A stretch of 64,000 nucleotides of DNA. Source: Branchiostoma floridae. Taxonomy: Eukaryota > Chordata > Leptocardii > Amphioxiformes > Branchiostomatidae. Below, piece by piece: positions 1 to 14,811 of this stretch (position 1 is the first letter of the stretch; every line of letters starts with the position of its first letter). The notes below the pieces were generated by a model. It had not been told where the DNA came from. It saw only the letters and a program-made list of their open reading frames with translations, and searched no databases. The stretch spans positions 21,718,518 to 21,782,517 of the forward strand of contig NC_049979.1 in assembly GCF_000003815.2 (NCBI RefSeq), read 5' to 3'. The position numbers were made by a program, and so were the translations under genes.

Positions 1-3000
1 TTTGTACGGTGTTGAGTATGTCAATATAAATTTCAAGGTTATCTCTACTACCTCGCATGTTCACTTCTGCAAAACGGTACGTGACTATCGGTAAATTCTT
101 ACAACTTGAATCGACGGTAGTACATGTATAAATCTCAGATAAGGACTGAATCCTTTCACCATAAGAAATATTACAGAGTGACGTGTTGGTATTGTATGTG
201 ATCTATGGGCAAATCACTCGGTATCATTAGACCTTGTCTTATTATAATTGCATTATCCCTGACAATGATGGATAACAATGGCCATGGCCATGCACAATGC
301 AGACATCTACATTTATCAGTTGGGTTCTTCATTGATTGATCACTGTATTAAATAAAAGTTGGCACAAGTTTGTTTTTTTTTACCTCCATGAAAAACTGAG
401 GTATTATATTAAATCTGAAAGACATCAGATTTTCTCTGGCTAGAGGTAACAAAATCCAAACCTACTCTTAAATCAGGTTATTTTCCATGTACTGTTGTCA
501 TGTCCAATTTCTGAATATTGCCTGTATGGATTTCTTTGTACTTCATTCGATACGTAACTATATTTTGACTCATATACAGCTGTTGATACTATTTTGCAGT
601 AGTTGTAGAATAAGATAGCCTTGTATTGTTGTTTAACCATACCATGTATACTGTTGTCATACACGGTACCATGTGTACTGTCGAGCAATAAAGTTGATCC
701 ATGCATGCATGCATTCATTTTTATCTGCTTGTATTAGGTCTATATGTGCTATATGATATTTGTGGTCAGCAAACTTTATATCATCTGGGAGGATGGTGAT
801 GATATTCATTTTGTGGGTAGGTTTTGGGAAGACGACGGCGCTCCTTGGTGCTGCAGCAGAGCTTCCGGTTCCTGTACCTTTTATCCTTATACATTGTATG
901 ACTTATGAGGGTTTTGAAATAATTTTATGTCAGGAAGAATTGACGTAAGTTGGGGTCTCCTGACAGCTTCTTTCAATTTTGTAACCTTTTACTAGAAACG
1001 AAATATAGCTGACTTGTGAACTCGTGATGGCTGGTACAATTTGGCTCAACCATCCTTTCATTTTGAACTTCAAATAGCAATAAAAATCCCCAGAGTTGTG
1101 TAATTTTTCCTTTTGCATTGGTATGGAAGGTAGCCAAACAAAAAGCAAATCAATTACCAGATGTTCAACGATTTTGAATTTAACGATGGCAATGGGTTGC
1201 GCCCACTGGACACAATGCTCTGTTCACCGCATTTGATTCAATATCAACAGTCAGCGTACGGAAATCCAGAGTCCTTCTGAGAAGAAGATAATCTTTATGA
1301 GAAAAGACATCAACGAAGATGTAGATATGATTTAATTGTGGACAATAGCCGGGAATGCACAACAATTGGGAGTGGAGTTTACCTCCAAAGATCGTTAATG
1401 CGATGGGCAGCCACAGGCACAGAACCACGGATTAATAGAATTCTAACGATTACCGCTGGGCAGGTGGATACTATTGACCCATCTAGGATTCTAAAAACAA
1501 AACACTGTCAGCAGTAAATTATTACATATATCAATAACGAATTTGGTGATGAAGGCATTGAATAGCAGATAGGGCAAGTTTCAATAATTCCACAGAGAGT
1601 ACGTACTTGACATTGTTACGGCTCACTGTGTATCGCTTTCACACAAGAATAAACATGATTTTGGAGCACTATATTGGGGCAGCTCTGAAGGGAAAAGCAG
1701 CCGGCACTTAGATTTACCACACAATGAAACTGAACAATACGCAGTTGGCATTGAATAATCTACTAGTCTACCGGCATGCCCTAGTCTTTATTTCGTTACC
1801 TACACGTCCTTTGTGGGACTTGGTCAGCAGATGCTTTGAGTTCTGTACATGAGTTTCCACATGAAATTTAGAGCAGATGCTGATGCATAAAGAATATATC
1901 TATTCTTGGCCGGCTTCCATCAGAGGTCTCTTGGTAGTAGCATGATGGTAATAGTATGTAACATAACTTTATTGAAATATGTTAGTATATCAGAAGCAAG
2001 CCATTGTCTTCGATAGTACATGACATGTTATTGGATATAATGTCTTCTAAGTTACATTTGTTTCGAAGAAGTATGTATGAAGGTTTTCCACTTTCTTCCT
2101 CAAAGCCGGCAAGCGATGATCAATGAAGTTAATAAGATAGAGTAGAAAATGAGAATATTGATCAATTTGTATTAACATATAGAGCTTAATGCTTAAATTA
2201 ATGAAGACCTTTATTGCACATTTTAATGCACATGTAGAGATTCTGTGAAAAGGCGATTATCATTACCAGACGATAATCTAGGTTGAGGCAGTAAATATAT
2301 TGAAGTATGAGAATATATAGTTCCAACATCACTTACATATTGTCTGGTCTCACCATCAATGTAATTGACAAATGCCACACTATGTGCCAAAATGTCCACT
2401 CAGTAAAAAAAAACATAAACCTTGTCACACCAATCAAGTGAATAGTAATCTATTTTCGGCTCACGTTTGCAAAGATTTTGATTTCTCATCTTCTTTCATT
2501 AGGAAACAATAGAGATAGATGAAGACTTCGGTGAAGAACTTGTTTCATATTCTTTATCACCGCGGGCAGCTTGTTAACGGGCGGGTGATAAAACGTTATA
2601 TCCAGTAACGAATATGAAGACTTATTATCGGTATAGATATGCATATGTGATAATGAAGGAAAGAAAACACGACGTTATTTCCTGGCACAGAGCTCGGGTG
2701 GTCTCTGCCAGAATCGTTGCATCAGAAGATGTTGCCAGAGGAACATGAGCCAAGCCGTGACGAAGTACCCAATTAAAGTGCTTGTACAAATTAAGAAAGC
2801 AAAACCTCCAGGCACATTACTGCCGAATTTGATTGCATTTTGCGGCCCTTACATACTTAATTGCCTGCATGCGAATGACTATAGATAAGCCTGCATTTTC
2901 GCAAAGTGGAGCAGACGCCTCAGGGCACGGAGTACGGATCCACACGGTTGAACTATAAATGTGCGTGAAACTGAAAAATCTTGTTCAAGAATAACCCCTC

Positions 3001-4267
3001 TAACATAATGCAATTGCCGTTCATTCATAATGTCCAATTACACACTATTCAAGGTCTAGACTATTACTTAATGTACATTTAGCAGATGATATAACATAGA
3101 TAAATAATGCATCAAGTGTACTTCTTGTATCCAGTAGCTTATATAGAATCCCTTACCTCCGTCAACCTCACTAGAAAACGCAGCTTACTCTGGCCTGACA
3201 TCGCCCCACATTCGCTAGTGGCTCATTTCCGCTTTACGCAGAACGGGAAACCGAAGAGAAATGTTTCTTCCCGCCGACGCTTGACATCTCCAAGATGGTC
3301 AGTCCGCCTTCTCAGAGTAAAGTCCCTTGCTAGGTACTCAGTCCTCTATTGTGCTGAACTAGAACCCGTATGGCATAAATGATGGTTGAACTGCCACCAG
3401 TCTGCTCGGCACATCACGGAGTCCTGAGGAAGGTGCCGCATCTGGTAGCAGCATCTGAAGGAGTATCTGCGCGGCAGCTGATGGTAAACCACATGACCTT
3501 CCAAGTAGGAGTGATAGCATGATGGGATGGCAAGTCGTAAAATCGGAGAGCGTCGGACCACGATATTTACTACAGGGGGCAGGCGGACCGGGAGCAAATG
3601 ATCACGGGAGCGGGTCCAGCGTTGAGGCGTACTTGCAAAAGTGCTACGTGGTAGGAATTATCTAGCGTGCGCGCTGAATTTTGAATGTGAATACCGACAC
3701 CCAATGATGTGGCCGTTAGTACAATCAGCCGCCCATTCTCAGTGTACACGTACTTAGCACATTACCAAGGCCACACGTGATAATGCTTTTTTCCCGGCTC
3801 GCTTTAGTAGTTGTCAGGACATTAGTCAACATCAAGTCATTTGTTCATCATGTTTTGATGTATGGGCCCTAGGCGCAATGGTTAACCAACTCCTGGTATA
3901 ATTCACTGTAATGGCTGTATTTTTTTGGAACAAGCTTTTATATCATTGGGGAAAATTGATGGATTCAAGTGCAAATTGCTTGAAGTCATTTACCAGTGCC
4001 GTCGAGAGCTTTAGTGCTGGCCATTTTCACGGTCAGTTGATACCTCAGAGGAGTTGAAGATGGATTATAGTAGTGTGGGCAGACCCATGATTACTTACTC
4101 AGTATTCTTCAAGAAACCTGAGCCCCCGTGTCCCTCTCATTCTTCAAGGCCTTGGGTAAATCGATGAGAGCGAAGACAGCACACTCACTGCGAAGGTACA
4201 AATAGATAAGCTGAGAGTGAGGCGGTCTTATAGGTCGCAAGGTGTTCTTGTGGGTTAGGGATATTTA
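1..4267. other. No gene recognised
   Basis: AT-rich sequence with only short frames. One hairpin fragment lies at 365-405 and a small TTATCACC...GGTGATAA hairpin at 2554-2591. A CpG- and GC-richer block at about 3150-3680 has short open frames on both strands and a good minus-strand donor (GACGGAG|GTAAGG near 3150), but no recognisable protein. Confidence 0.6.
365..405. repeat. Dispersed repeat hairpin, inverted fragment of the 55300 element
   Basis: A T run followed by TACCTCCATG, AAAAACTGAGGTA: the same palindrome as at 55352-55375 on the opposite strand. Confidence 0.4.
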
Positions 4268-4360
4268 CTTATAGTCTAATGGTTCTGAGTTCGAGCGCCT
4301 AGCAGAAGCCAATGTTGTACCCGTGGGAAAGACATTGTTTACATATTTTGGCACTTATCG
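4268..4360 (+). repeat. tRNA-derived SINE head with internal deletion
   Basis: The A box TAGTCTAATGG (4272-4282) fits the consensus, but the B-box-like GAGTTCGAGC begins only about 15 bases after its start, so the tRNA arm between them is deleted. The following GTTGTACCCGTGGGAAAGAC matches GTTGCGCCTTTGGGAACGAC of the SINE at 46456. Confidence 0.55.
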
Positions 4361-6044
4361 TAAAAGAGAAATGGTGTTCCCGGGTGTGATTGGATTAACC
4401 CTTATAGTCTTACACAACTGGTGCGCATACAATACTGATGGCAGAAGAAAAGCGGATCCTGAGAAAAGAACTTTGCAACAGACCAGCTTACAGTTGTCCC
4501 AGTGGCAGAGACCTCCATTCTCGTATAGGACTGTTAAGTCATAGTCGAAGCTGTAGGCCTGATATCAATTAGGGTTTTACGATGTCAATATTGACCAAAT
4601 GAGGCAATATACTCAACTGGTACGTACTGTGCGGTATTGGTTTGCTTCATCTACCGGATTTACGAAACAAACAAACAAGCAAAACGATACTTTCCAGGTG
4701 ATCTAACTGACCAACCAGTAAAGTTCCCTCTCCTGATTAGTTATGCGAGTTTGTCCTCTTTCCATTTGGAGCGTGCACCAAGAGTCATATCGATATCACT
4801 AGATCACTCGGTTATGATACGAGAAAATAACAACCACCGCATCGATCGTAGCAACGCCAACAGGTAAGGTAACGGCCACGCGGTCAGAATCACTGCTGAG
4901 ATCCGATTGCGCGATTAAAATTTAATTCTGCCCTAACGGAGAGGGACGGACACTCTTTTATCTCAGTCAGAAACAGGAAGGGCTACGTTCAAGACTCATT
5001 ACAGGACAACGAGGTATGCTTCAGCCAAGGCATTAATTATTTCATCTTTGTGGTTTAGGCCAAAGTACGTAAATGTTTTGGGCGATATCCTTTGCAGGCT
5101 CCAAATCCTATGTAAGAGCCCACAGAAACAAGATGGAGAAAAGCAAGACCCCTAAATTTCTAAAATAGATATCTTAAACTATGTGACAAGCTAGAACATA
5201 TTATCACAGCCAACAATTTGTTTATTCCCGTATCTATATCATAAGTACACAAAGTGACACTGGTTTGGCAGTCTAATATACCTCACAAGTGTCGAGACTT
5301 GAGACATAAAAATGATTTGGAAGCCCCTGGCAACTTGCTACGGTACTAAGCAAAAATTACGGTTAGATTTCTCAAGGCAGGCATGCTATAGCCGTAATTG
5401 TTTGGTGGTAGGAAGCTCTTGAGGCAGAGAATAAGTGGTTTAAGTTTGGAACCCCTAGCGTTATTGTAGCTTTTATTATACGACATGAGTCGGTTTATTT
5501 TCAGACTTTGGAAGAGAAATCAAGAAAGCGTTGGGATCGTGATATTTGGTATGTAGATATCCTAAAGAATGATTGATATAGTAAACTGATAATTATACAA
5601 ATCAAAATCTAATTTTCATTAGTAATGCGAAAATTTCATAAACCCTTTCCGGTCCAAGATAGGCCTATTGTAACATGTAACTTAGAAAGAGAGTATTGAT
5701 GAATAGAAAGCATGGATATGAAGATAGAGTTTTCATGTAATGATCACATTGTGGTAAACGGCGGGATTTTTATACTAGTGGTGTAACGTGAAGGTGAACA
5801 TCGATGAATACAAATTATGCAAATGTTAGAATAGACTTTTTTCTAAAATTAAACTGCCAACTTCCGATTATATTTTGTATAGTGATGATCACTCTAAGCC
5901 CATTATGTAAATGATGACTTTATTTGCATAATAGATGCAAATTTGAAGAAGGTATGGGGTGGAATAGTAGTGTTTTGGCATGTTTACCAGTACTTATGTT
6001 TCTTGATTTCTCTTTTTTTTCTACGATTAGGCAATAATCGATAC

Positions 6045-6085
6045 GTATGTCATGGATAGAATTTACATGTCATGGATAGAATCAG
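6045..6085. repeat. 20-bp tandem duplication
   Basis: ATGTCATGGATAGAAT occurs twice, 20 bases apart. Confidence 0.8.
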
Positions 6086-7870
6086 AAACATGATATTGAA
6101 GTCCACTTGAAGAAGAAAAATCAATATGACAGCCCCTTTTGTGTTAGGATTTTGTCAAAAGCTAGGCATTTTTATTATAGGTGGATCGGATAAGTATACC
6201 GTGTTTAGATGACAATTAACCCCTCTAAGACATCTAAGATGTTAAACTACATTGTCTAAGAATTTAGTACCGTACGGGTATATGTGAACTTCTCATGTTG
6301 TCATTATTATTCTAGTGGCAAAAGTTCACCCGCTCCAATAAAGAACAAAGCCGTATTACATTGTTTACGTCATTGCAACTATGGTCGATTATTTCTCTCA
6401 ATCAACCAAGACCAAGATAAACTACCGGCGCTGGCTTTAGACATGCTACAGTTTTATATTCATTACAATCATTACAGAGGTGCACGTTAGCCATTCACTA
6501 AACGCGAGGTGTCTTGAACTCTGTCATTCTACAGCACATGTACAAAATGCCAAGAGGCACGGTAAAATAAGGAACGGTCGCAGACATGCACCTCGAATGA
6601 ATTTCGGTACAGGCACAAACTAGATTAGATATTCCTGGTGTGCCCCAATATCGCCAATATAGAAGGCTTGAACATAACATTGCTTTCTAGCTGTAAATTA
6701 CTAATGCGAAGCAACGCCCTGGACCATTTAAGATATGTTCAACGATTCTACAAGGTCGAAATTGATATTTCTTAAATTCTTTTTAGCAGGAAATATGAAC
6801 ACAGTGATGTCACATTTAAGCAGTGTCCTCAAGTTGACAGCATCACTGGAGAGACAAAAAATTAAAGTAAAAAAAGCTTACGTCTAAAGCAGAAAAACAG
6901 AATAAAATGAATACTATATCACATTGCTGATGCAACCACATTTTTGCAAAGCTTAGTAGAAGCAAATAGAAAGGTAACATTTGCAAGTCGTGTTTACCTT
7001 TACGCGGATTGATCTAACAAACCCTGTTCATTTTTAGACTCAGAACTTAGTGACAAGCTCATCCAGTTCTGTCTCTGTTCTGCCACTTGCTACCTAATTA
7101 TAATGTAAGTCCGTATGGTTTCTGCAACCTGACCAGTAATCATGCCAGCCGTCTGACCCCATTGACCTTATCTATTTGAAGAAGAAAAGGAAGAAGAGAA
7201 AGAGAAATAAGAATCAGGGCAAAAACAATACGTTTACCTTTTCTGAGTGTAATCATAATGATTAAGTTACAATTCTAACACTTCATGAATAAGTTCTTAC
7301 AGGTGAAGTCTAATAACAGGCTGAAAATTGCATTGCTTCACCCACGCAATTACTGGGTATTCCTGGGCAAGTGAGCTTGCATGAGTTCCCATTAATGATG
7401 CTCCTTTATATGATACCTCTTAGCTCTCAAGGAGATATATTTCAAGGTGATTATTCATGAATATCTACAAAGGTCACTGATAAGCTAGACATTTATCCAT
7501 TATCATAAGCCTTACTCAACCGAATTCCAACTTAAATGTGCATTTTTCACAAGCATTATACAGTGGCTCATTGTATCAACAACCAATAAAGTGTCTCATT
7601 TACTATGGAAATCCGATGCCATTCTCAGCAGCTCGATGGCATTTCTCTACCCAGAGGTTGATGTTTTTATCGACTTTGCTCCCCACAGGACGTATGCTTA
7701 TTTGTGAAACACAAATTGCGTGGTGCCCCGCTGACCCAGGGAGCGTAATGCTACATTATTCCTCTCCTGATAATATCTTCAAAAACTTTTCTATAACCGC
7801 CGTGCGTAACATGTACTATTATACCGCATACACATTTTCAATGTCACGGCTACTGCAATTGAAATACGTG

Positions 7871-8056
7871 CTATAATATGATGCACCCAAAGGTTGGTAC
7901 GCCAACAAACAAGATGACCAAGCGGGCCGCCCTGAGATCGATGCCCATTATGTCCCGGCCAGCGATGGGTCTGTTGACCTCGTGGCCCCCGAAGTGGATA
8001 CACACTCTGCGGCGGTATTTCATCTGTGGTGCAATCAGCAGGTACCTATCACACAA
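7871..8056 (-). CDS. Unrecognised GC-rich coding-like fragment (low confidence)
   Basis: The minus-strand frame of 61 residues ends in a hydrophobic run (ARLVILFVGVPTFGCIIL) preceded by basic residues (KYRRR, GRDIMGIDLR). The block 7900-8030 is distinctly more GC-rich than its surroundings and open in several frames. It could be a decayed receptor or transposon exon. No family was identified. Confidence 0.15.
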   Translation of the reverse strand: MCDRYLLIAPQMKYRRRVCIHFGGHEVNRPIAGRDIMGIDLRAARLVILFVGVPTFGCIIL

Positions 8057-10111
8057 TATACACTCTATCTTAAAAACCGGGCCATTATATCAAATTGGGG
8101 AACATTAGCCCTCATCTTACGTCGGCGGCGTGATGACGTGACTGATGAACCTAATGCATTCTGCAAAGATTTCCAGACAGTTAAAATGAAGATAGATGTA
8201 GCCCCACATCACATGCTTCTAGCATATACCATATGAATTGCAATTCCTGGGTGTATACGTGTGTACATAAGTGTATATTGATGAAACCTATTAGAAGTAT
8301 AGGCACTCAATATGCACTGATTAGCTGCAATGAAGCATTAAGGTACTGCATTCAGTATGAATACGAATATTCTACGATCAGGGAACGATAACAAGTTTAT
8401 GATTGCGGTAAAGAAAACACTGTAAAACTAACCATTTTATATCTGATATAAGTCAACGTGCCTTAATATACCTTAAAAGGGGGTATAGTAGAGTGGTCGT
8501 GAATGTTAACATGAAAAGGCTTAAGCCATCGTCAATATATGGGATAGATTTCAGGTGAGCGCTGGCATTGAACCGACTAATTGTCCTGGAGGCAATCTGT
8601 TGTTAGATGGCACAGTGCCACATTGTATGCCATTCTGGAGTTAAGTTATTTTTTTTCTTCATAGATCAATAGGATAAACTGAGCCTTTGAAAAAACTTTC
8701 AACGTCGGTCTTTGTTCAGGTAGTCACTTTAATTTCTCTAGAAAAAAATGGTAAAGCTTCTAATTGCATTAATTAGAATATTAGAAGAAGGATTACACGG
8801 ATAGTTATCTGCCACATTAACTGTAGAGTCGGTTATTGGTTCAAGATAGCAATCAGTATTGCTAATTCTTAAATCAGGCAGCTACGAGCCACAAAACATC
8901 TGACTTAGTATGTAGTCAAAAAAGATTTGAACTCTCAAATAAAACTCCAATAATTTGGTTATGGGGTGGAGTCTTTCGTCGTAATTAAAGTGCAAACAAC
9001 TCAAAATGGTTAATATCTAGCGCTTCAACAGCAACAAAAACACGATTGCATGTTGTTGAAAAAAATCATTTTCTTTTCTTCTTTCTTCACCTCACCCTAG
9101 CTTTTAGTTACTGCATGTCAGCCGTATACAGTTTCTTAAGAGAAATAAGTTCGCAGCCAGACTCCATCACTGTTAGTCCTTGACAGTCTATCCAGACCGC
9201 CGTGCACTTTCACATAGTACCGACAGCTATTCCCAGTGCACTCGCACGACTGGACCATTCGATTTCACGTCAGTACTTAAATCTGGATTCAAGCCCGCGC
9301 GCACTTTGATACTCTACTTTAATAGCACCTATTGGGAAGATGCACCACATACAGTGACAGCAGGAAGAAAAGAAGGACCTAGAATGATACGTTTGTGAAA
9401 CTGAACGCGCATTTGATGTCAGATATCCAGACACAAATGGGTCTCTAAAGGTGTGGTGTCTTCCAAAGTGTCACAATATATTCATTGAATCATCTACTAC
9501 AATGTCAACTTGTGCAAGTTTGATAGTGGAAGATATTTACTCTGAAGACAATTCATCACCAGTGTAATGTGACTAATTTGATTTCTGTAGACGCCACCTA
9601 CATGAGGAGTCATTAATAACCACTCAACCGGTACGGACAGACACCCACGAACCTTTGACCCCACATGTCCAGGAGTTACTTGTCCGTAAAGCTACATGTA
9701 GCATGTAGTTGCGTTAGTTATCATGTGAAGTAATTACAGTTGGATAAATCTATTCCTGGATTTCGTAACATAAAAGTAGCACTTCTTCAAACTACTTCAA
9801 ATTAGACACCTAAATATAATGTAATTACATATAATTACACAGTAGCAATTGTGAAATTTCATTTACTTCGTTTATCATTTACGAAAAAGATAGTTTACCA
9901 AAGAAATGCCATATTCCTTTGCTTTATTTCGTAGTCATAGTTTTAGAAATTAGATATCAAACCACAACTGTTATTGTTTTCCATCCGACAACTGATTTAA
10001 TTTTCATAAACATGATTTCAAATATTAGTGTAGCATTCTTGAGAAAAACTACACATTCGAATTCAAAGGGGTATGCATGATTTTGGGTTATGTAGTTTTG
10101 TTGCAAACACT

Positions 10112-10151
10112 ACTGGGATTCTTGTAGTTTCTAAACTACAAGAATCCCAGT
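10112..10151. repeat. Perfect 19-bp hairpin with 2-base loop
   Basis: ACTGGGATTCTTGTAGTTT, then CT, then its exact complement. Likely the centre or end of a fold-back element, because TAGTTT/AAACTA words recur in the preceding 350 bases. Confidence 0.9.
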
Positions 10152-13100
10152 AACTAAAGTAACTTCAATTGATCATGCAAAGGCACATGTGTAAATTTAT
10201 ACATAAACCTCTGTACCTGTACCTGTAACTGATGTTGCTTTTAGAGTTTAGGTATGAAACACAACTTAATTACCCTTGGAACACCAGCAACACGTCGGTT
10301 GTTGACGGTGCATTTCCTCACAGGACACGTATGAACGATGAATTGTAGCCAGAGTCGGTCTAGAATTTACTGGTCTAATGCATTCTAAACAATTAGTAAT
10401 ATTCGCGTGTGATTGAAATTGAAAAGAACTGGCGCCAGCCATATATGTGATGTCATTAAATTGCAATCATCAAACCAATAAGGTCAATAAGGCAACCGTA
10501 TAAGTCTGTTGAACTATAGACTTTGGCTGGATACCGATTCGTTGCATAATGATATAGCAACCTTTTATTTCAAATTGGAGAACTTGACAATCACGTATGA
10601 TCGTATTGGTCACATCTGCGTTTGTATAAGGTCCCAAGGGCGCATCCAAATTTATCCACTAATTCCGTTGAGCCAAGATCAAGCAACCTTGGCAGTGTTT
10701 CAGATTTTCAGACATAATCTATGCTGATGTCCTTGATATACTGTGAGGCTACCCATGTGATCTCCGATAAGTCGTTAACTACAGAAAATTAGCAAGGGTT
10801 TTGAATTGATGACTGTCTTCTTGACAGGCCAGGCATTTGATGGTTCATACCTTTACACGTGGATTCACAAGTTTATGGAAAGATTTTACAGTATACTAAT
10901 TCTTTGATTAGTTATCCGTTATAACTATATAAAGAAACGTTATCAATCGACACTTTTTGCTGATGTTCACTTTTCCGCTTTTACGTTTTACTCCTTGATG
11001 ACAGGGGCGTATTGATCATCCTGCCTCGCATTGTCCCAATAGTAACGTAACTTGGGTCATTAACGGTTACACGACACGGCCATAATTGTATCTCGGCTTT
11101 AAACCATTGTTACGTTAATTCGCTGTATCGTTTGTTCATGGATCCGCTGCGAACTATTGAGTGTGAGATGATCTACTAAGGAGTGCTTGGAACACTGCTT
11201 GTCAGATGATGAGGAGATAAGTAGCTAGAAGGTGAACAATGGGCAAGGTCAACTACACAATGTAGTTCATGTGAGGGGGAGATGATGATGATCCGATGGC
11301 AAGAGAGGGAGCAATGGGCTTCTTCTGCAGCGTGACATGTGGGTAAATCAGAGTGTTAGCATAACCAATGACCAAATCCGTTAACCCATTACATTGACTG
11401 ACAGGTTCCGGTAGCATAATTCTTGAAAGCTGTGTTTTCTCATCTTTCTTCGGCTATAATCTTAATGTAATTATTGTTTGTTTTTCTTTATACACTCGTA
11501 GCCTATGGTAAGTCATATTTATCGGGGATATTCTTTTTGTGGAATTCTGCAAGAAAGGTCATTTCTGTTACCTACCTGTGACGAAATTGGGCTATGACAA
11601 CTGTGCCAGACGGAAAGGCGCCTGCCAAACGAACGGAATGCATCGAAAATACGTGTAAGTACTTTACAGCTTAGGAATGCTATACGTACAAGTACTTTAC
11701 GGCTTTGGAATGCCAAAAAACCTACATTAACAACTGATATCCATGAGGCTTTGGTACAGTATAACATTTCGCAGATGTCCCTGTTGGCGATGGTAAGACA
11801 AGAGCCTTCACCTGCCAGATTATTCACTAAGACATTTTATTTACTCTTCTTCCCGTTGTTTACAGTTAAGATTATTCATTCTTCAGGTGTTAATTCTTCA
11901 TTTTAATGACTACGGTATCGCGCTGTGGGGATACTCCCGGAAAAAGCCTACACTACTTTACTATAAACGTAGACATCAATAGAATTGCAATAGGACAATG
12001 TGATCCTCGTAACTTTTGTGAACGATGTAGCTTGCAGTTCCCCCTTCTCGTTAATGTCTTAGTATTCAGGTAATTATATGACTTTTAGAATAAGACGCAT
12101 CCTTTTTTGCAGTAGCCAAGGTACTCGTCCACGTACATCTCCTGTAGTTCCTTCTAACTTGGTCACCTTCACTGCACTTTTCCTGACCATGATTACTCAC
12201 TTCGGTATCATAGCTGCCAAACTTTCTCCTGATTGCACCGTCGAGGGTTTCTTTCTTCGATCGAGATGCTGGCATTTCTTCAGACGTTACAACGACTCCC
12301 TGTGACTTGGATCAACATTCTTCAAGACTGACGAAAGCAGAACCCGCTATCATAAATGGATCTCGGACTGTATGCATTCCCTGGCCGCCCATTTCTTCCA
12401 ACCTGACGCGAGCAGGAAATCCCAGGTAGGCTGTTTGTTCACCTTCCTGTCTCGCAGTATAGAGAAATTGAGCCACTTTCCCTCACAGACCTGGACTTGG
12501 GCCATCACTGTCACCTCAATGGGTGCTACATCCGTCGCTACTGGCAGCAGCCTGCCAGCAACATGCGTATCGTAATCACCTCTGCTGCAGTGATTTCCCA
12601 CTTTACACTGGTTATCTTCAACCGGTGACAAAGTAAGTAACGTTACATACTTTCTTGTCGCAGGCAGTTTGTCATAACTGCACCTTGGATGTTTTGTAAC
12701 GTTAAAACGTTTAACATGTCAGGAGTAACGCATTTCAATTTACGTTTCATTTCCCTGCGCTGTCATTCAATTAAACTAATGCTGCTATCCTTCTACAACC
12801 CTTCTGCAATGTTGGATAGACAGATATTTGTCTTGCCAATCGTAGGCGTGCACGAAACATACATTTCTAGTTGGTATGCTCTACCGTCAGTGTTATATAG
12901 CCGTACATGCCCAGAGCAATCCTGATAAAATTACAATTATCCTATGTCAAAGAGCTAACAATGGAATACTAATGGCATACGATTGAGACCAATGCCATTA
13001 AAAGTCGAGCAACTTTAGTACCCTGGAGCGAAAAATTCCTCTTTAAACATCAATTGAACAACCTTCTGGGCACATTTCCAAAAGCTGAGCCTTTTCCATC

Positions 13101-14616
13101 CTGTTCCCTTACGTATCAACTTAAGTGTCGTTACTGTCTTATTCACGAGTTTAGGGACATATGGCAGCTATTTCAACGATGACGGATGATGCGATGGCAA
13201 GAGGAAGAAATATGATTGTCACAATGTTTCTCTACTTCTGGTGGCACAATTTAAAGGATGAAAATCTTCACAACTAGAATTGTAAGTACTTTTGTAACAC
13301 GGTAACATTTTACTAATTCATTCAAACGTGCTTTGGTGTTTCTTTAAGTGATATCTATCGCAAAGAGCTTAATCTTTGAATAATTCTGGGATCTAGGAAT
13401 GATTTCTCACTCAAGTTTGATAACATTCAGTATTATAGTAAGTCTATTTTGTACAAAGTCAAATTACGTGATTGGAATCCCATGAACCTTGGATTTGAAT
13501 GCCCTGCGGCTTTAAGTATATCACTGTTGATGACATAAATGTTAAAAGGATCCTAGGAACAGACGCATCTATACAGTCGTTTTAGTCGTGGCATGCTATT
13601 TTATTATGGGGCGTCCAAAGTTACAATGCACAATGACGTACCTGATGCTTTGTTGGCCTGACACTGAGTCCTAGCGACTCAAGGCTAAACTGTTCTCATA
13701 ATCCACCAGGCAGCGGTAATTCTATCTGTTTAGTCTCCTTTGACTTGTAGTAAATTCGTAGATTGGTTCGGTTGCGCACAAGACGTACAATACAAAGGTA
13801 GTTTTCGCAACCTGATTCTACATTTGTTTTGAGCCACAAAATTACATCTACATCATCATCACCATCATGAGTCTGCATTTGGGGCACTGTTCAGTTACAG
13901 GGTTATTAATGGTTCAATTCGCTGTCGATCTATGATGAAATTTAGAAAATCTTGTTTAGCTTTCATTGGAAAAAGCTGACAACTTCCAACGTGGAATAGG
14001 TGGGTTTGCTTTTCTAGTTTGATTCAGGCCAACTTGGCATCGATTTATCTGGTCATGGCCGATTCACATCTGAGTTTCAAAGAGGCCGGCAGGCTGGACG
14101 GGTGAACTTGTGCGTTTGATGTTTTCTTTCCATGAGGACGATTTGACTACTGTATGGATGGCCTTGATGTCCCTCAAGACTTCCAATCCATAAAGGACTA
14201 ACTTCAAGCAGATTCTGCCTCACAAAATATTGAATACGACCTTGGCATTTACACACGCCCATCTGGCTCTATTTTTGCCAAAAAAACTTAACCTAATAAC
14301 ATTATTCTCGTCATCCTGAAAAATACATAAGCATATCATTAATATTATTTTCACATGGTAACACTACCTTCAGTAGGATATTTGACAAGACACTCAACGT
14401 TTGAATAGTAAATGAATGGATATATGATAAAAAAACATAGTTTGAACATGAGTCCGAATCCCCATCCTAAAAGAAAAGAAAAGAAAGCAAATAAGGACAC
14501 CTATTCCTAAAACGCTTTGATGCTATGATGGAGTTTTGTGTGGCCAACATGATTTTCCATTTGACAGCAGAATAACAAGGAATTCGAACTACCACGTAGT
14601 ATCATATCAAAAGTTA

Positions 14617-14811
14617 TTAAATGTGTTCAGATAGGATTTTGAAATATCGAAGAGAACTGAGCTTGCCGAAGAGAACTGAGCGCTGATAGGTATATACAGA
14701 GCAGTGTAATAGGTCATACGTAATTGTTTCATATGGGCACCCGCAGCGACAGCCTGGACTTGTAACAAGACTCCGAGTAGATAGACTATAATTCAAGCTG
14801 CAGGTGCCCAT
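14617..14811 (-). pseudogene. LINE reverse-transcriptase C-terminal relic (CxCG...HC zinc-knuckle-like region)
   Basis: The minus-strand frame of 64 residues contains GTCSLN, then CRCGCPYET, then LLHCSVYTYQR. Many animal non-LTR retrotransposon ORF2 proteins end with a C-x-C-G-x(4)-T ... LLxC-x(2)-Y-x(2)-QR segment, which this matches. No reverse-transcriptase core is visible upstream (above 14811), so this is a 3' fragment of a decayed element. It is inferred to be non-functional. Confidence 0.6.

Larger units (their letters stand above)
4361..14616. other. No gene recognised
   Basis: Mostly AT-rich. It contains the 20-bp duplication at 6045, the GC-rich fragment at 7871-8056 and the hairpin at 10112. 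At 12066-12631 two short minus-strand frames (one with QPTWDFLLASGWKKW) look slightly coding-like but match no family I recognise. The rest shows no signal. Confidence 0.55.

Noticed and set aside
12066-12631. Paired minus-strand frames as a two-exon gene
   Set aside because: Opposite-strand frames are equally open, no family is recognised and no convincing splice pair joins them.
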